A stretch of DNA of 44,362 bases from an uncultured Oscillospiraceae bacterium (GTDB lineage: Bacteria; Bacillota; Clostridia; Oscillospirales; Oscillospiraceae). Below are positions 38,946-44,362 of this stretch, one piece after another. Positions within the stretch are counted from its first letter, which is position 1, and each line of letters starts with the position of its first letter. Below the pieces are notes generated by a model. That model was not told the origin of the DNA. It searched no databases and saw only the letters and a program-made list of their open reading frames with translations. The position numbers were made by a program, and so were the translations under genes. The DNA lies in the NCBI GenBank assembly GCA_910578575.1, contig CAJTQP010000014.1, positions 1 through 44,362 of the forward strand. The letters run 5' to 3'.

Positions 38946-39012
38946 GCGCTTCTATGATCCCCCCACCCTCCTTTTTCAAATGCCGTTGCCCGGTTCGATC
39001 CTCTAATTCTCC

Positions 39013-39042
39013 TTGCGCACCCTCCAAATTTTGTGCTATACT
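39013..39042 (+). promoter_or_regulatory. Promoter of the glyoxalase-fold gene
   Basis: TTGCGC (39013-39018) and TATACT (39037-39042) are 18 bp apart, 35 bp before the ATG. Confidence 0.55.
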
Positions 39043-39076
39043 GCAAGCAGGAACAAAATCAAAAGGAGGGTTTCCC

Positions 39077-39436
39077 ATGAAATTTGTCTGGACCACCATC
39101 CAGGTTGCTGACCTGGACCGCAGCCTCGCCTTCTACCACGACCTGCTGGGCCTGCCTGTGGCGGAGCGCTTCCAAGCCGGCCCCAACGAGATCGCCATGC
39201 TGGGGGAGGGCGAGGGCACCAAGCTAGAACTGATCCGCAAAGCCGGTCCTAAGCTGGAATCCCCCGGCCAAGGCCTGTCCCTGGGCCTCGCCCCGGCGGA
39301 CATCGCCGCCCTGTTGAAAAAGCTGGCGGACCAGGGGGTGGCGGTACCGCCGCCGGTGTCCCCCAACCCCACCATGAAGTTCTATTTCCTTCATGACCCA
39401 GATGGGTACATGGTGCAGTTGGTGGAATACGTTTGA
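39077..39436 (+). CDS. Glyoxalase/VOC-family protein
   Basis: The 119-residue protein has the VOC paired beta-alpha-beta fold: MKFVWTTIQVADLDRSLAFYHDLLGLP at the start and FYFLHDPDGYMVQLVEYV at the end, with a metal-binding Glu and His set possible. Family members include lactoylglutathione lyase and resistance proteins; no specific role can be named. The ATG has AAAGGAGGG upstream. It is a single gene ended by a convergent terminator. Confidence 0.85.
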   Translation: MKFVWTTIQVADLDRSLAFYHDLLGLPVAERFQAGPNEIAMLGEGEGTKLELIRKAGPKLESPGQGLSLGLAPADIAALLKKLADQGVAVPPPVSPNPTMKFYFLHDPDGYMVQLVEYV

Positions 39437-39450
39437 GCACATCCTAATGA

Positions 39451-39480
39451 AGAGGGGCCTCCCCAATCGGAGGCCCCTCT
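39451..39480. terminator. Convergent-gene terminator
   Basis: AGAGGGGCCTCC and GGAGGCCCCTCT form a perfect 12-bp stem with a 6-nt loop between the glyoxalase-fold gene and the YdeI-like gene. The U-tract is short on the plus side. Confidence 0.75.
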
Positions 39481-39488
39481 AGTTTCTG

Positions 39489-40049
39489 TTACATCGGTTT
39501 CAAATTTTGGTTGAGCCGGTCCACCATCCAGGCCAGACGCTTTTCCCGACCCGCCTCGGTTTTGGCGTCATAGTACGCCCGCGTATAGGTCTTCTTCACG
39601 GAAGGGGGCATGGCTTGAAAGTTGGTATAGGCGGGCTCATGGCCCTCCAGCAGAACTGCCACGCTGTCGATCTGCTCCGGCGTCACCGCCGGGGACTTCG
39701 CCGCGTCCCACTGGCCGTTCTCCTTGGCCTCCCGGATCTTCTCCCGGCCGAAGTCGGTCATCAGCCCCCGTTCCTCCAGGCTTTGGGCCAGGGCCTTGTT
39801 CTTCTCGGACCATTTGCTCTTCTCCCGACGGGGGGCAAAATACTTTTTGTAGCATTTCTCATCCATGCGCTGCATCTGCCCGTCGATCCAGCCAAAGCAG
39901 AGAGCCTCTTCCAGGGCCTCCCCGGCCTTGATGGTTTTGGGCCCACCGGCCTTGCCAAAGAGAAGCCAGATGCCCTCCTTGGACTGGCAATGGGCCGTAA
40001 GCCATTGCCGAAACGCCTCCCTGTTTTCAAATTCCAGGCTATCGTTCAT
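39489..40049 (-). CDS. YdeI/OmdA-family protein
   Basis: The 186-residue protein matches the bacteriocin-protection YdeI/OmpD-associated family: FENREAFRQWLTAHCQSKE at the start, EALCFGWIDGQMQRMDEKCY with the characteristic Trp-Ile-Asp-Gly, and RREKSKWSEKNKA. The molecular function is not known. It has its own promoter (40066-40093) and shares a terminator with the convergent glyoxalase-fold gene. Confidence 0.82.
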   Translation of the reverse strand: MNDSLEFENREAFRQWLTAHCQSKEGIWLLFGKAGGPKTIKAGEALEEALCFGWIDGQMQRMDEKCYKKYFAPRREKSKWSEKNKALAQSLEERGLMTDFGREKIREAKENGQWDAAKSPAVTPEQIDSVAVLLEGHEPAYTNFQAMPPSVKKTYTRAYYDAKTEAGREKRLAWMVDRLNQNLKPM

Positions 40050-40065
40050 CCCGCACCCCTCCTTT

Positions 40066-40093
40066 ATTCTATCGGGAGATCGTGCTGCTTCAA
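40066..40093 (-). promoter_or_regulatory. Promoter of the YdeI-like gene
   Basis: On the minus strand TTGAAG (40093-40088) and TAGAAT (40071-40066) are 16 bp apart, 17 bp before the ATG. Confidence 0.5.
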
Positions 40094-40222
40094 GAAAGAG
40101 AGCTTATCCCAATACCCACGCTGGAATACGATCTTCCCCTTTTTCTTTTGATTCTACCATAAATCCAGGCCCATGGGAACCGCAAGTTTTCCGGCTGATG
40201 CGCCCACTCTACCAACCGTCGA

Positions 40223-40251
40223 TTGCAATTCCCCTCCATCCGCGCTATAAT
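40223..40251 (+). promoter_or_regulatory. Promoter of the XRE/superoxide-reductase fusion gene
   Basis: TTGCAA (40223-40228) and TATAAT (40246-40251) are 17 bp apart. The -10 lies exactly between the arms of a large inverted repeat. Confidence 0.8.
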
Positions 40252-40270
40252 AGGCGCGAATGGAGGGGAA
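40229..40270 (+). promoter_or_regulatory. Operator: 17-bp inverted repeat centred on the -10 box
   Basis: Left arm 40229-40245 and right arm 40254-40270 are reverse complements at 16 of 17 positions; TATAATAG lies between them. Only the right arm is transcribed, so it should work as DNA. The encoded XRE protein is the likely binder and so the gene would be autoregulated. Confidence 0.7.
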
Positions 40271-40276
40271 GTCCCC

Positions 40277-40861
40277 ATGGATACCAACTTGATCGGCACA
40301 CTCATCCGCCGCCTGCGTACAGAACACGACCTCACCCAGCGCCAGCTGGCGCAACAGCTCCACGTCAGCGACAAGGCCGTCTCCAAGTGGGAGCGGGGCC
40401 TGGGCTGTCCCGACGTCTCCCTGCTGCCTGCCCTGGCCCAGGTCCTGGGGGTGGAGCTGGAGGGCCTCCTCTCCGGCCAACTAGACAGCAACGAACCCTT
40501 AGGAGGCACTATGAAGAAGCTCAATTTTTACGTCTGCCCTGTCTGCGGCAACCTGGTCACCGCCATGGCAGAGCCCACCCTCTCCTGCTGCGGGAAGAAG
40601 CTCAGCCCGCTCCAGCCCCAAAAAGCAGAGGAGGACCACGCCCTTTCCATAGAACCTGTGGACGGGGAACGGTTCCTCACCACCCACCACCCCATGGAGA
40701 AGGGGCATTCCATCTCCTTCGTGGCGCTGCTCACGGGGGACAGCATGGTTTTGCAAAAGCTCTACCCGGAGTGGGACCTGCAAGTCCGCCTGCCCGCCGC
40801 TTCCCACGGAAAACTCCTGTGGTACTGCACCCAACACGGGCTTTTTTATCAGAACATCTAA
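40277..40861 (+). CDS. XRE regulator fused to a desulfoferrodoxin/superoxide-reductase-like domain
   Basis: The 194-residue protein has an XRE helix-turn-helix (about 5-65; LTQRQLAQQLHVSDKAVSKW), a desulforedoxin-like iron site (C87, C90, C104, C105; CPVCGN, then CCGKK) and a superoxide-reductase-like domain. The five ligands are recognisable: H121 (DHALSIE), H138 and H144 (HHPMEKGH), and C184 and H187 (YCTQHG), in the position of the KHVP, HPM and CNxHG motifs of the enzyme. It may sense superoxide or redox state and regulate its own promoter. An AGGAGG four nt before M79 could start a separate redox domain. Confidence 0.85.
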   Translation: MDTNLIGTLIRRLRTEHDLTQRQLAQQLHVSDKAVSKWERGLGCPDVSLLPALAQVLGVELEGLLSGQLDSNEPLGGTMKKLNFYVCPVCGNLVTAMAEPTLSCCGKKLSPLQPQKAEEDHALSIEPVDGERFLTTHHPMEKGHSISFVALLTGDSMVLQKLYPEWDLQVRLPAASHGKLLWYCTQHGLFYQNI

Positions 40862-40887
40862 CCCCCTGACCCCAAAGGAGGTACCCT

Positions 40888-40983
40888 ATGTGTCAGAATG
40901 AGAAACGCAAATGCGATGTTTCGCTCCACGCACAGCCAGTGACCGGCGCGACCCCTGCGTGGAGCAGGGCCGGGGCCCTTTGA
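40888..40983 (+). CDS. Possible 31-residue peptide in a strongly folded region
   Basis: An ORF (MCQNEKRKC, then DVSLHAQPV) follows AAAGGAGG with a 7-nt spacer, a perfect ribosome binding site. It has two Cys and no known motif. Its DNA is packed with inverted repeats, so the sequence may mainly serve as RNA structure, with the short ORF as a leader for the downstream CD3324-like gene. Not recognised. Confidence 0.4.
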   Translation: MCQNEKRKCDVSLHAQPVTGATPAWSRAGAL

Positions 40984-40999
40984 CCCCTTCGGTCGCGCC
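40902..40999 (+). promoter_or_regulatory. Interlocking inverted repeats upstream of the CD3324-like gene
   Basis: Stem A: GCTCCACGCA (40923-40932) with TGCGTGGAGC (40956-40965), perfect 10 bp. Stem B: GGCGCGACC (40945-40953) with GGTCGCGCC (40991-40999), perfect 9 bp; its left half is in the loop of A. The two would form a pseudoknot or alternate. GAAAC/GTTTC (40902-40922) and AGGGC/GCCCT (40966-40979) add further stems. This is riboswitch- or leader-like; no known class was recognised. Confidence 0.5.
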
Positions 41000-41041
41000 C
41001 AGTTTCTGGCGTTCCTGAAACCCCATCGTAAGGAGGAAGCC

Positions 41042-41305
41042 ATGAAACATCACAACGCCGCCGCCCTCCTCCCCGCCGCCCTGTTGCAGGAGCTGCAAGG
41101 CTATGTCCAAGGGGGCTACCTCTACGTCCCCGCCAAGGGGACAGCCCGTAAGGCTTGGGGGGAGGTCTCCGGCTACCGGCAGGAGCTGGACCGGCGCAAC
41201 GAAGCCATCCGGGAGGCGCGCCGCCGGGGTACTTCTCTGGAAGCCCTGGCCCAGGCATACCACCTCTCCGTCTCCGCCATCCGGAAAATCGTCTACCAGA
41301 AATAA
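41042..41305 (+). CDS. CD3324-family small protein, Mor-like helix-turn-helix
   Basis: The 87-residue protein has a conserved pattern QGGYLYVPAKGTARKAWG and a C-terminal helix-turn-helix (TSLEALAQAYHLSVSAIRKI), resembling the Mor/CD3324 group. It is probably DNA-binding; the target is unknown. AAGGAGG lies upstream of the ATG and a rho-independent terminator follows. Confidence 0.75.
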   Translation: MKHHNAAALLPAALLQELQGYVQGGYLYVPAKGTARKAWGEVSGYRQELDRRNEAIREARRRGTSLEALAQAYHLSVSAIRKIVYQK

Positions 41306-41310
41306 CCTCA

Positions 41311-41340
41311 GGGGGCTGCCCATCCGGCAGTCCCCTTTTC
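41311..41340 (+). terminator. Terminator after the CD3324-like gene
   Basis: GGGGGCTGCC and GGCAGTCCCC form a 10-bp stem (one G-U) with a 5-nt loop, followed by TTTTCCTTT. Confidence 0.85.
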
Positions 41341-41361
41341 CTTTCCGTCATGTTTGGTGGA

Positions 41362-41391
41362 TTGCGTCCCCGCTGCCTCCGGGGGTACACT
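41362..41391 (+). promoter_or_regulatory. Promoter of the Vat-like gene
   Basis: TTGCGT (41362-41367) and TACACT (41386-41391) are 18 bp apart, 33 bp before the ATG. Confidence 0.5.
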
Positions 41392-41424
41392 GTTCTCATC
41401 CCAAAAAGAACAGGAGGCCATACC

Positions 41425-42060
41425 ATGGCAAATCCCAAACGAATCTATCCCCGCTCTGACGACCGGCAGACGGTCTATCTCCAAAGCGTCATCACTGACC
41501 CCAGCATCCAAGTGGGGGACTATACCATGTACCACGATTTCGTCCACGACCCCAGGGGCTTCCAGGAGAACAATGTGCTCTACCACTACCCCATCAACGG
41601 GGACAAGCTGCGCATCGGGCGCTTTTGCTCCATTGCCTGTGGGGCAAAATTCCTTTTCACCAGCGCCAACCACAGCCTTTCCTCCCTCTCCACCTACCCC
41701 TTCCCCCTCTTCTATGAGGAGTGGGGCCAGCCCTGGCACCAGCTCACCCAGGCCTGGGAGAACCGCGGGGACATCACCATCGGCAACGACGTGTGGATCG
41801 GCTATGAGGCGGTGATCCTCTCCGGCGTCACCATCGGGGACGGGGCCATCATCGCCGCCCGCGCCGTGGTCACCCAGGACGTGCCGCCTTACACCATCGT
41901 AGGCGGGGTACCCGCCCGGCCCATTCGGAAGCGCTATGACGAGGCAAGCATTGCCCAGCTTCTTCAGCTCCAATGGTGGAACTGGCCGAAGGAAACCCTA
42001 GCCCGGATGCTCCCGGCCATCCAGGCAGGGGATCTCCAAGCCCTGTTGGGGGAGGCATGA
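41425..42060 (+). CDS. Vat/CatB-like xenobiotic O-acetyltransferase
   Basis: The 211-residue left-handed beta-helix acetyltransferase closely follows the Vat streptogramin-A pattern: LYHYPINGDKLRIGRFCSIA, the catalytic His in TSANHSLSS, YPFPLF, GDITIGNDVWIGYEAVI, GVTIGDGAIIAARAVV and IVGGVPARPIRKRYD, then LQWWNWP. It may acetylate streptogramin A or another hydroxyl-bearing compound; the close similarity does not prove resistance. AGGAGG lies 7 nt before the ATG. It is a single gene with its own promoter. Confidence 0.85.
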   Translation: MANPKRIYPRSDDRQTVYLQSVITDPSIQVGDYTMYHDFVHDPRGFQENNVLYHYPINGDKLRIGRFCSIACGAKFLFTSANHSLSSLSTYPFPLFYEEWGQPWHQLTQAWENRGDITIGNDVWIGYEAVILSGVTIGDGAIIAARAVVTQDVPPYTIVGGVPARPIRKRYDEASIAQLLQLQWWNWPKETLARMLPAIQAGDLQALLGEA

Positions 42061-42077
42061 TGGGCTAAGCCCCGCCC

Positions 42078-42106
42078 TTGCAATGGATTTCTCCCTATGT
42101 TATAAT
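42078..42106 (+). promoter_or_regulatory. Promoter of the YitT-like gene
   Basis: TTGCAA (42078-42083) and TATAAT (42101-42106) are 17 bp apart. Confidence 0.75.
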
Positions 42107-42115
42107 CGTTATAAC
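42099..42115 (+). promoter_or_regulatory. Palindrome over the -10 box of the YitT-like promoter
   Basis: GTTATAA-TCG-TTATAAC is a perfect 7-bp inverted repeat with a 3-nt centre covering the -10 hexamer, a typical repressor site. The regulator is not known. Confidence 0.5.
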
Positions 42116-42172
42116 AACGTTCACCCCCCGGCAAACCCTGTTTGTCCCCGTTTACCAGGAGGAATCTCTATT

Positions 42173-43081
42173 TTGCGCAACACAAAAACCCGTATTCTTG
42201 CAACCATTCGCCAGTTCAAAGCCCTCAACTTTTTCCTACTGCTGTTGGCGGGCATCATCAACGCCATCGGGGTCACCATTTTCATCGCCCCGGTCCAGCT
42301 CTACGACAGCGGCATCTCTGGCACTTCCATTCTCCTCTCCCAACTCACCCCGGAGTACCTGACCCTCTCCTTCTTTCTGGTGGTGTTGAACGTCCCCCTT
42401 CTGCTGTATGGCCTCAAGCGCCAAGGGGTGGTGTTCTCTGTCTACGCCATTTTCGCGGTGTGTATCTACGCCCTGTGCGCCTATCTCATCACCGACGTTT
42501 TGCCGGTCGATGTGAGCATTGCCTCCCCACTGGCTGGCACAGACCTCTTTCTCTGCGCCCTCTTCGGCGGTTTGATTTCCGGCATTGGCAGTGGCTTAGC
42601 CATCCGTTACGGCGGGGCCATGGACGGCATGGAGGTAATCGCCGTGGTGTTCGCCAAGGGCTTGGGCATCTCTGTAGGGACCTTCATGTTGATTTACAAC
42701 GTGCTGCTCTACATTGTATGTGGTATCATCCTGGGCAGTTGGGTCCTGCCCCTGTACTCCATCGTTACCTACGCCGCCGCCTCCAAAACCGTCGACTTTA
42801 TTGTGGACGGGCTGGACAGCTCCAAATCCGCCACCATCATCACCACAAAGCCTGATAAAGTGGCCAAAGCCATCTCCGATGAGTTTAAGATTGGCATTAC
42901 CATGATCGACGCCCACGGCTTTTATTCCAAAAAGCCCCGGACCATGCTTTACGTGGTCGCCAACCGCTTTCAAATCGTCAAGATCAAGGCTATGGTTCGG
43001 GAAATCGACGGCAACGCCTATGTAGCCATTGCCACCGTAGCCGACCTGCTCCATGGCAGCAAGGAGGCCAGCGGGACCTGA
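42173..43081 (+). CDS. YitT-family membrane protein with C-terminal DUF2179
   Basis: The 302-residue protein has five or six membrane segments (FFLLLLAGIINAIGVTIFIA, then LSFFLVVLNVPLLLYGL and others), a GGAMDGMEVIAVVFAKGLG loop and a soluble C-terminal DUF2179 domain (ITMIDAHGFYSKKPRTMLY). Transport is suspected in the family but no substrate is established. The start is taken as TTG at 42173 because AGGAGG lies 9 nt upstream; no ATG nearby fits. The next gene starts 28 bp later. Confidence 0.85.
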   Translation: MRNTKTRILATIRQFKALNFFLLLLAGIINAIGVTIFIAPVQLYDSGISGTSILLSQLTPEYLTLSFFLVVLNVPLLLYGLKRQGVVFSVYAIFAVCIYALCAYLITDVLPVDVSIASPLAGTDLFLCALFGGLISGIGSGLAIRYGGAMDGMEVIAVVFAKGLGISVGTFMLIYNVLLYIVCGIILGSWVLPLYSIVTYAAASKTVDFIVDGLDSSKSATIITTKPDKVAKAISDEFKIGITMIDAHGFYSKKPRTMLYVVANRFQIVKIKAMVREIDGNAYVAIATVADLLHGSKEASGT

Positions 43082-43109
43082 CCCCACCACAAAAAGGAGG
43101 ATATCCCTC

Positions 43110-43643
43110 ATGGACCGTAACATCATCATCGTCTACAAAAGCAGCACCGGTTTTACCAAGTGGTACGCGGAGCAGCTTGCCGCCGCCCTCTCCTGCCCTC
43201 TGCTCCCCCTCAAAGAAGCCACAGCGGAGGGACTGTCTCACTACGACACGGTAATTTTCGGCAGTCGGGCCCATGCCGAGCACATCGACAGCTTTGATAA
43301 AGCGAAGGCGCTGGTGAAGCAGAGCGGCGTGCAGGAGCTGATTCTTTTCGTCACCGGTGCCACGCCCAACGCCGCAACGGCCATTGTGGACAAGTTCTGG
43401 GCCAACAATCTTACGCCAGAGGAATTGTCCTCGCTTCCACACTTTTATATGCAGAGCGGCTTAAACTACGAGAAGATGTCCCTGCCTGACAGGCTGATGA
43501 TGAAGATGGCGGCAACCATGATGAAGAAAAAGAAGGACAAAACGCCAGAGGACCTACTGTTTGAGGAGGCCATTGCCCACTCCTTTGACCACAAGTCCCC
43601 GGAATATATCCAGCCTCTGCTGGCCTATCTTCGACAACTTTGA
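43110..43643 (+). CDS. Flavodoxin-domain protein (HemG-like)
   Basis: The 177-residue protein starts MDRNIIIVYKSSTGFTKWYAE, a phosphate-binding loop for FMN, and has YDTVIFGSRAHAEHID, as in flavodoxin-type protoporphyrinogen oxidase HemG. Actual heme oxidase activity is not shown; no other heme biosynthesis gene except hemW is in the window. AAAGGAGG lies 9 nt before the ATG. It is probably co-transcribed with the YitT-like gene and ends in a bidirectional terminator. Confidence 0.82.
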   Translation: MDRNIIIVYKSSTGFTKWYAEQLAAALSCPLLPLKEATAEGLSHYDTVIFGSRAHAEHIDSFDKAKALVKQSGVQELILFVTGATPNAATAIVDKFWANNLTPEELSSLPHFYMQSGLNYEKMSLPDRLMMKMAATMMKKKKDKTPEDLLFEEAIAHSFDHKSPEYIQPLLAYLRQL

Positions 43644-43653
43644 ACTGTACGCA

Positions 43654-43691
43654 AAAAAGTGTCGCACTCAGAAATGAGGGCGACACTTTTT
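43654..43691. terminator. Bidirectional terminator
   Basis: GTGTCGC (43659-43665) and GCGACAC (43680-43686), extended by A and T tracts and an inner CTCA/TGAG stem with a GAAA loop, separate the flavodoxin and PPOX genes. Confidence 0.9.
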
Positions 43692-43694
43692 GTG

Positions 43695-44171
43695 TTAATC
43701 ATGCTTTCTTCCGTTGAGCTCTGACACAGTCAGGCAGAACACGCAGGTTTTTTCCAGGGTTGCCGGGGAGAATGTCCAATCTGACCGCTCAGAGTAGTGG
43801 GACATAATGACCTGCAAGCCTGCCGCTTTTTCCTCTGCTGTGGTCAGCTCTGCGATTTGGCAGCGGCCGGTGACGCTGCGGTAGGCCATGGCGTAATTGC
43901 AGGCCTGTTCTCCGGTTTTCAGGCGGTGCTGGGTGTCCAACTCGAAGCTGCCCCGCTTCACGCTGCGCATCAAGTCGATCTTTTTCCCCGCGCCGGCGCT
44001 ATGGATGTAGAATTTTGTCTGGCCATTCTGGCGGGAGTAGCCAAAGTTCAGGGGGACGATGTAGGGGTAGTCCCCATCAGGCAGGGCCAGACGCAGGCAA
44101 TCGCAGCTCAGGATGATTTCGTCCAATTCCTTCGGGTCTGTGACCGCCAATTCCTTCCGTCTCATTTCCAT
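43695..44171 (-). CDS. PPOX/NimA-like FMN-binding protein
   Basis: The 158-residue protein is of the pyridoxamine-phosphate-oxidase-like split barrel family: MEMRRKELAVTDPKELDEII, LRLALPDGDYPYIVPLNFGY and YIHSAGAGKKIDLMR. NimA-type nitroimidazole reductases share this fold and length, but the drug link is only possible. AGGAGG lies 7 nt before the ATG at 44171. It is the last gene before the rRNA operon end. Confidence 0.83.
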   Translation of the reverse strand: MEMRRKELAVTDPKELDEIILSCDCLRLALPDGDYPYIVPLNFGYSRQNGQTKFYIHSAGAGKKIDLMRSVKRGSFELDTQHRLKTGEQACNYAMAYRSVTGRCQIAELTTAEEKAAGLQVIMSHYSERSDWTFSPATLEKTCVFCLTVSELNGRKHD

Positions 44172-44204
44172 GGTAGTTCCTCCTGTCTAAACATTCCAAA
44201 TTGC

Positions 44205-44240
44205 AAAAAAGCAGGGCAGTCTCTCGACCACTCTGCTTTT
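44205..44240 (-). terminator. rRNA operon terminator
   Basis: AAAAGCAG and CTGCTTTT form an outer stem with an inner GUGGUC/GACUGC stem. On the minus strand the T-run follows the 5S gene. Confidence 0.8.
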
Positions 44241-44244
44241 CTGT

Positions 44245-44359
<115 letters not shown>

Positions 44360-44362
44360 TTA

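Overview
The window is GC-rich chromosomal DNA from an anaerobic, endospore-forming Gram-positive bacterium. It most resembles an Oscillospiraceae-type gut Clostridia (Flavonifractor, Lawsonibacter and relatives); that placement is an inference from gene content and style, not a search result. The reasons are a complete Firmicutes-order S10-spc-alpha ribosomal cluster, sporulation genes (spoIIR and a SpoIIQ-like M23 protein), a glycyl radical enzyme, a superoxide-reductase-like domain, an archaeal-type phosphoglycerate mutase and strong AGGAGG ribosome binding sites.

Layout. Positions 1-4626 hold the start of rpoC and all of rpoB (minus strand) with their own strong promoter; rplJ/rplL are not upstream. 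Positions 4637-5841 carry a small operon with a flavodoxin-fold reductase and a cytidylate-kinase-like protein. Positions 5957-21795 (minus) are one long cluster from rpsJ to rplQ, including secY, adk, map, a KOW protein, infA and rpoA, led by a structured leader and promoter near 22065-22093. Positions 22129-28617 (minus) are a self-contained operon: psuK, psuG, a metallo-beta-lactamase-fold hydrolase, a glycyl radical enzyme split into a 752-residue catalytic subunit and a 101-residue glycyl-radical subunit, and its radical-SAM activase. Positions 28629-33035 hold a GNAT acetyltransferase, a SpoIIQ-like protein, a PflX-like radical SAM protein, mutY and an rluA-family gene. Positions 33067-33394 hold a compact locus with two consensus promoters facing each other around a 28-codon hydrophobic ORF; it looks like a type I toxin-antitoxin module. 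Positions 33444-38873 (plus) are hemW, apgM, a DUF1015 gene, ispE and spoIIR. Positions 39013-44171 are small accessory genes: a glyoxalase-fold protein, a YdeI-like protein, an XRE/superoxide-reductase fusion with a large operator, a structured short-ORF region, a CD3324-like gene, a Vat-like acetyltransferase, a YitT-like membrane protein, a flavodoxin and a PPOX-family protein. The right edge is a 5S rRNA on the minus strand, the 3' end of an rRNA operon.

The most notable system is the split glycyl radical enzyme. The large subunit has the active-site Cys-Val-Glu-Pro loop but stops before the glycyl radical domain. The next gene encodes just that domain, with its own Shine-Dalgarno and an in-frame stop immediately upstream. 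The partners psuK and psuG should take pseudouridine to uracil plus ribose 5-phosphate; what the radical enzyme and hydrolase do is not known from the sequence. The second notable system is the candidate type I toxin-antitoxin locus at about 33.07-33.39 kb. No CRISPR array, insertion sequence, prophage or tRNA gene was recognised.
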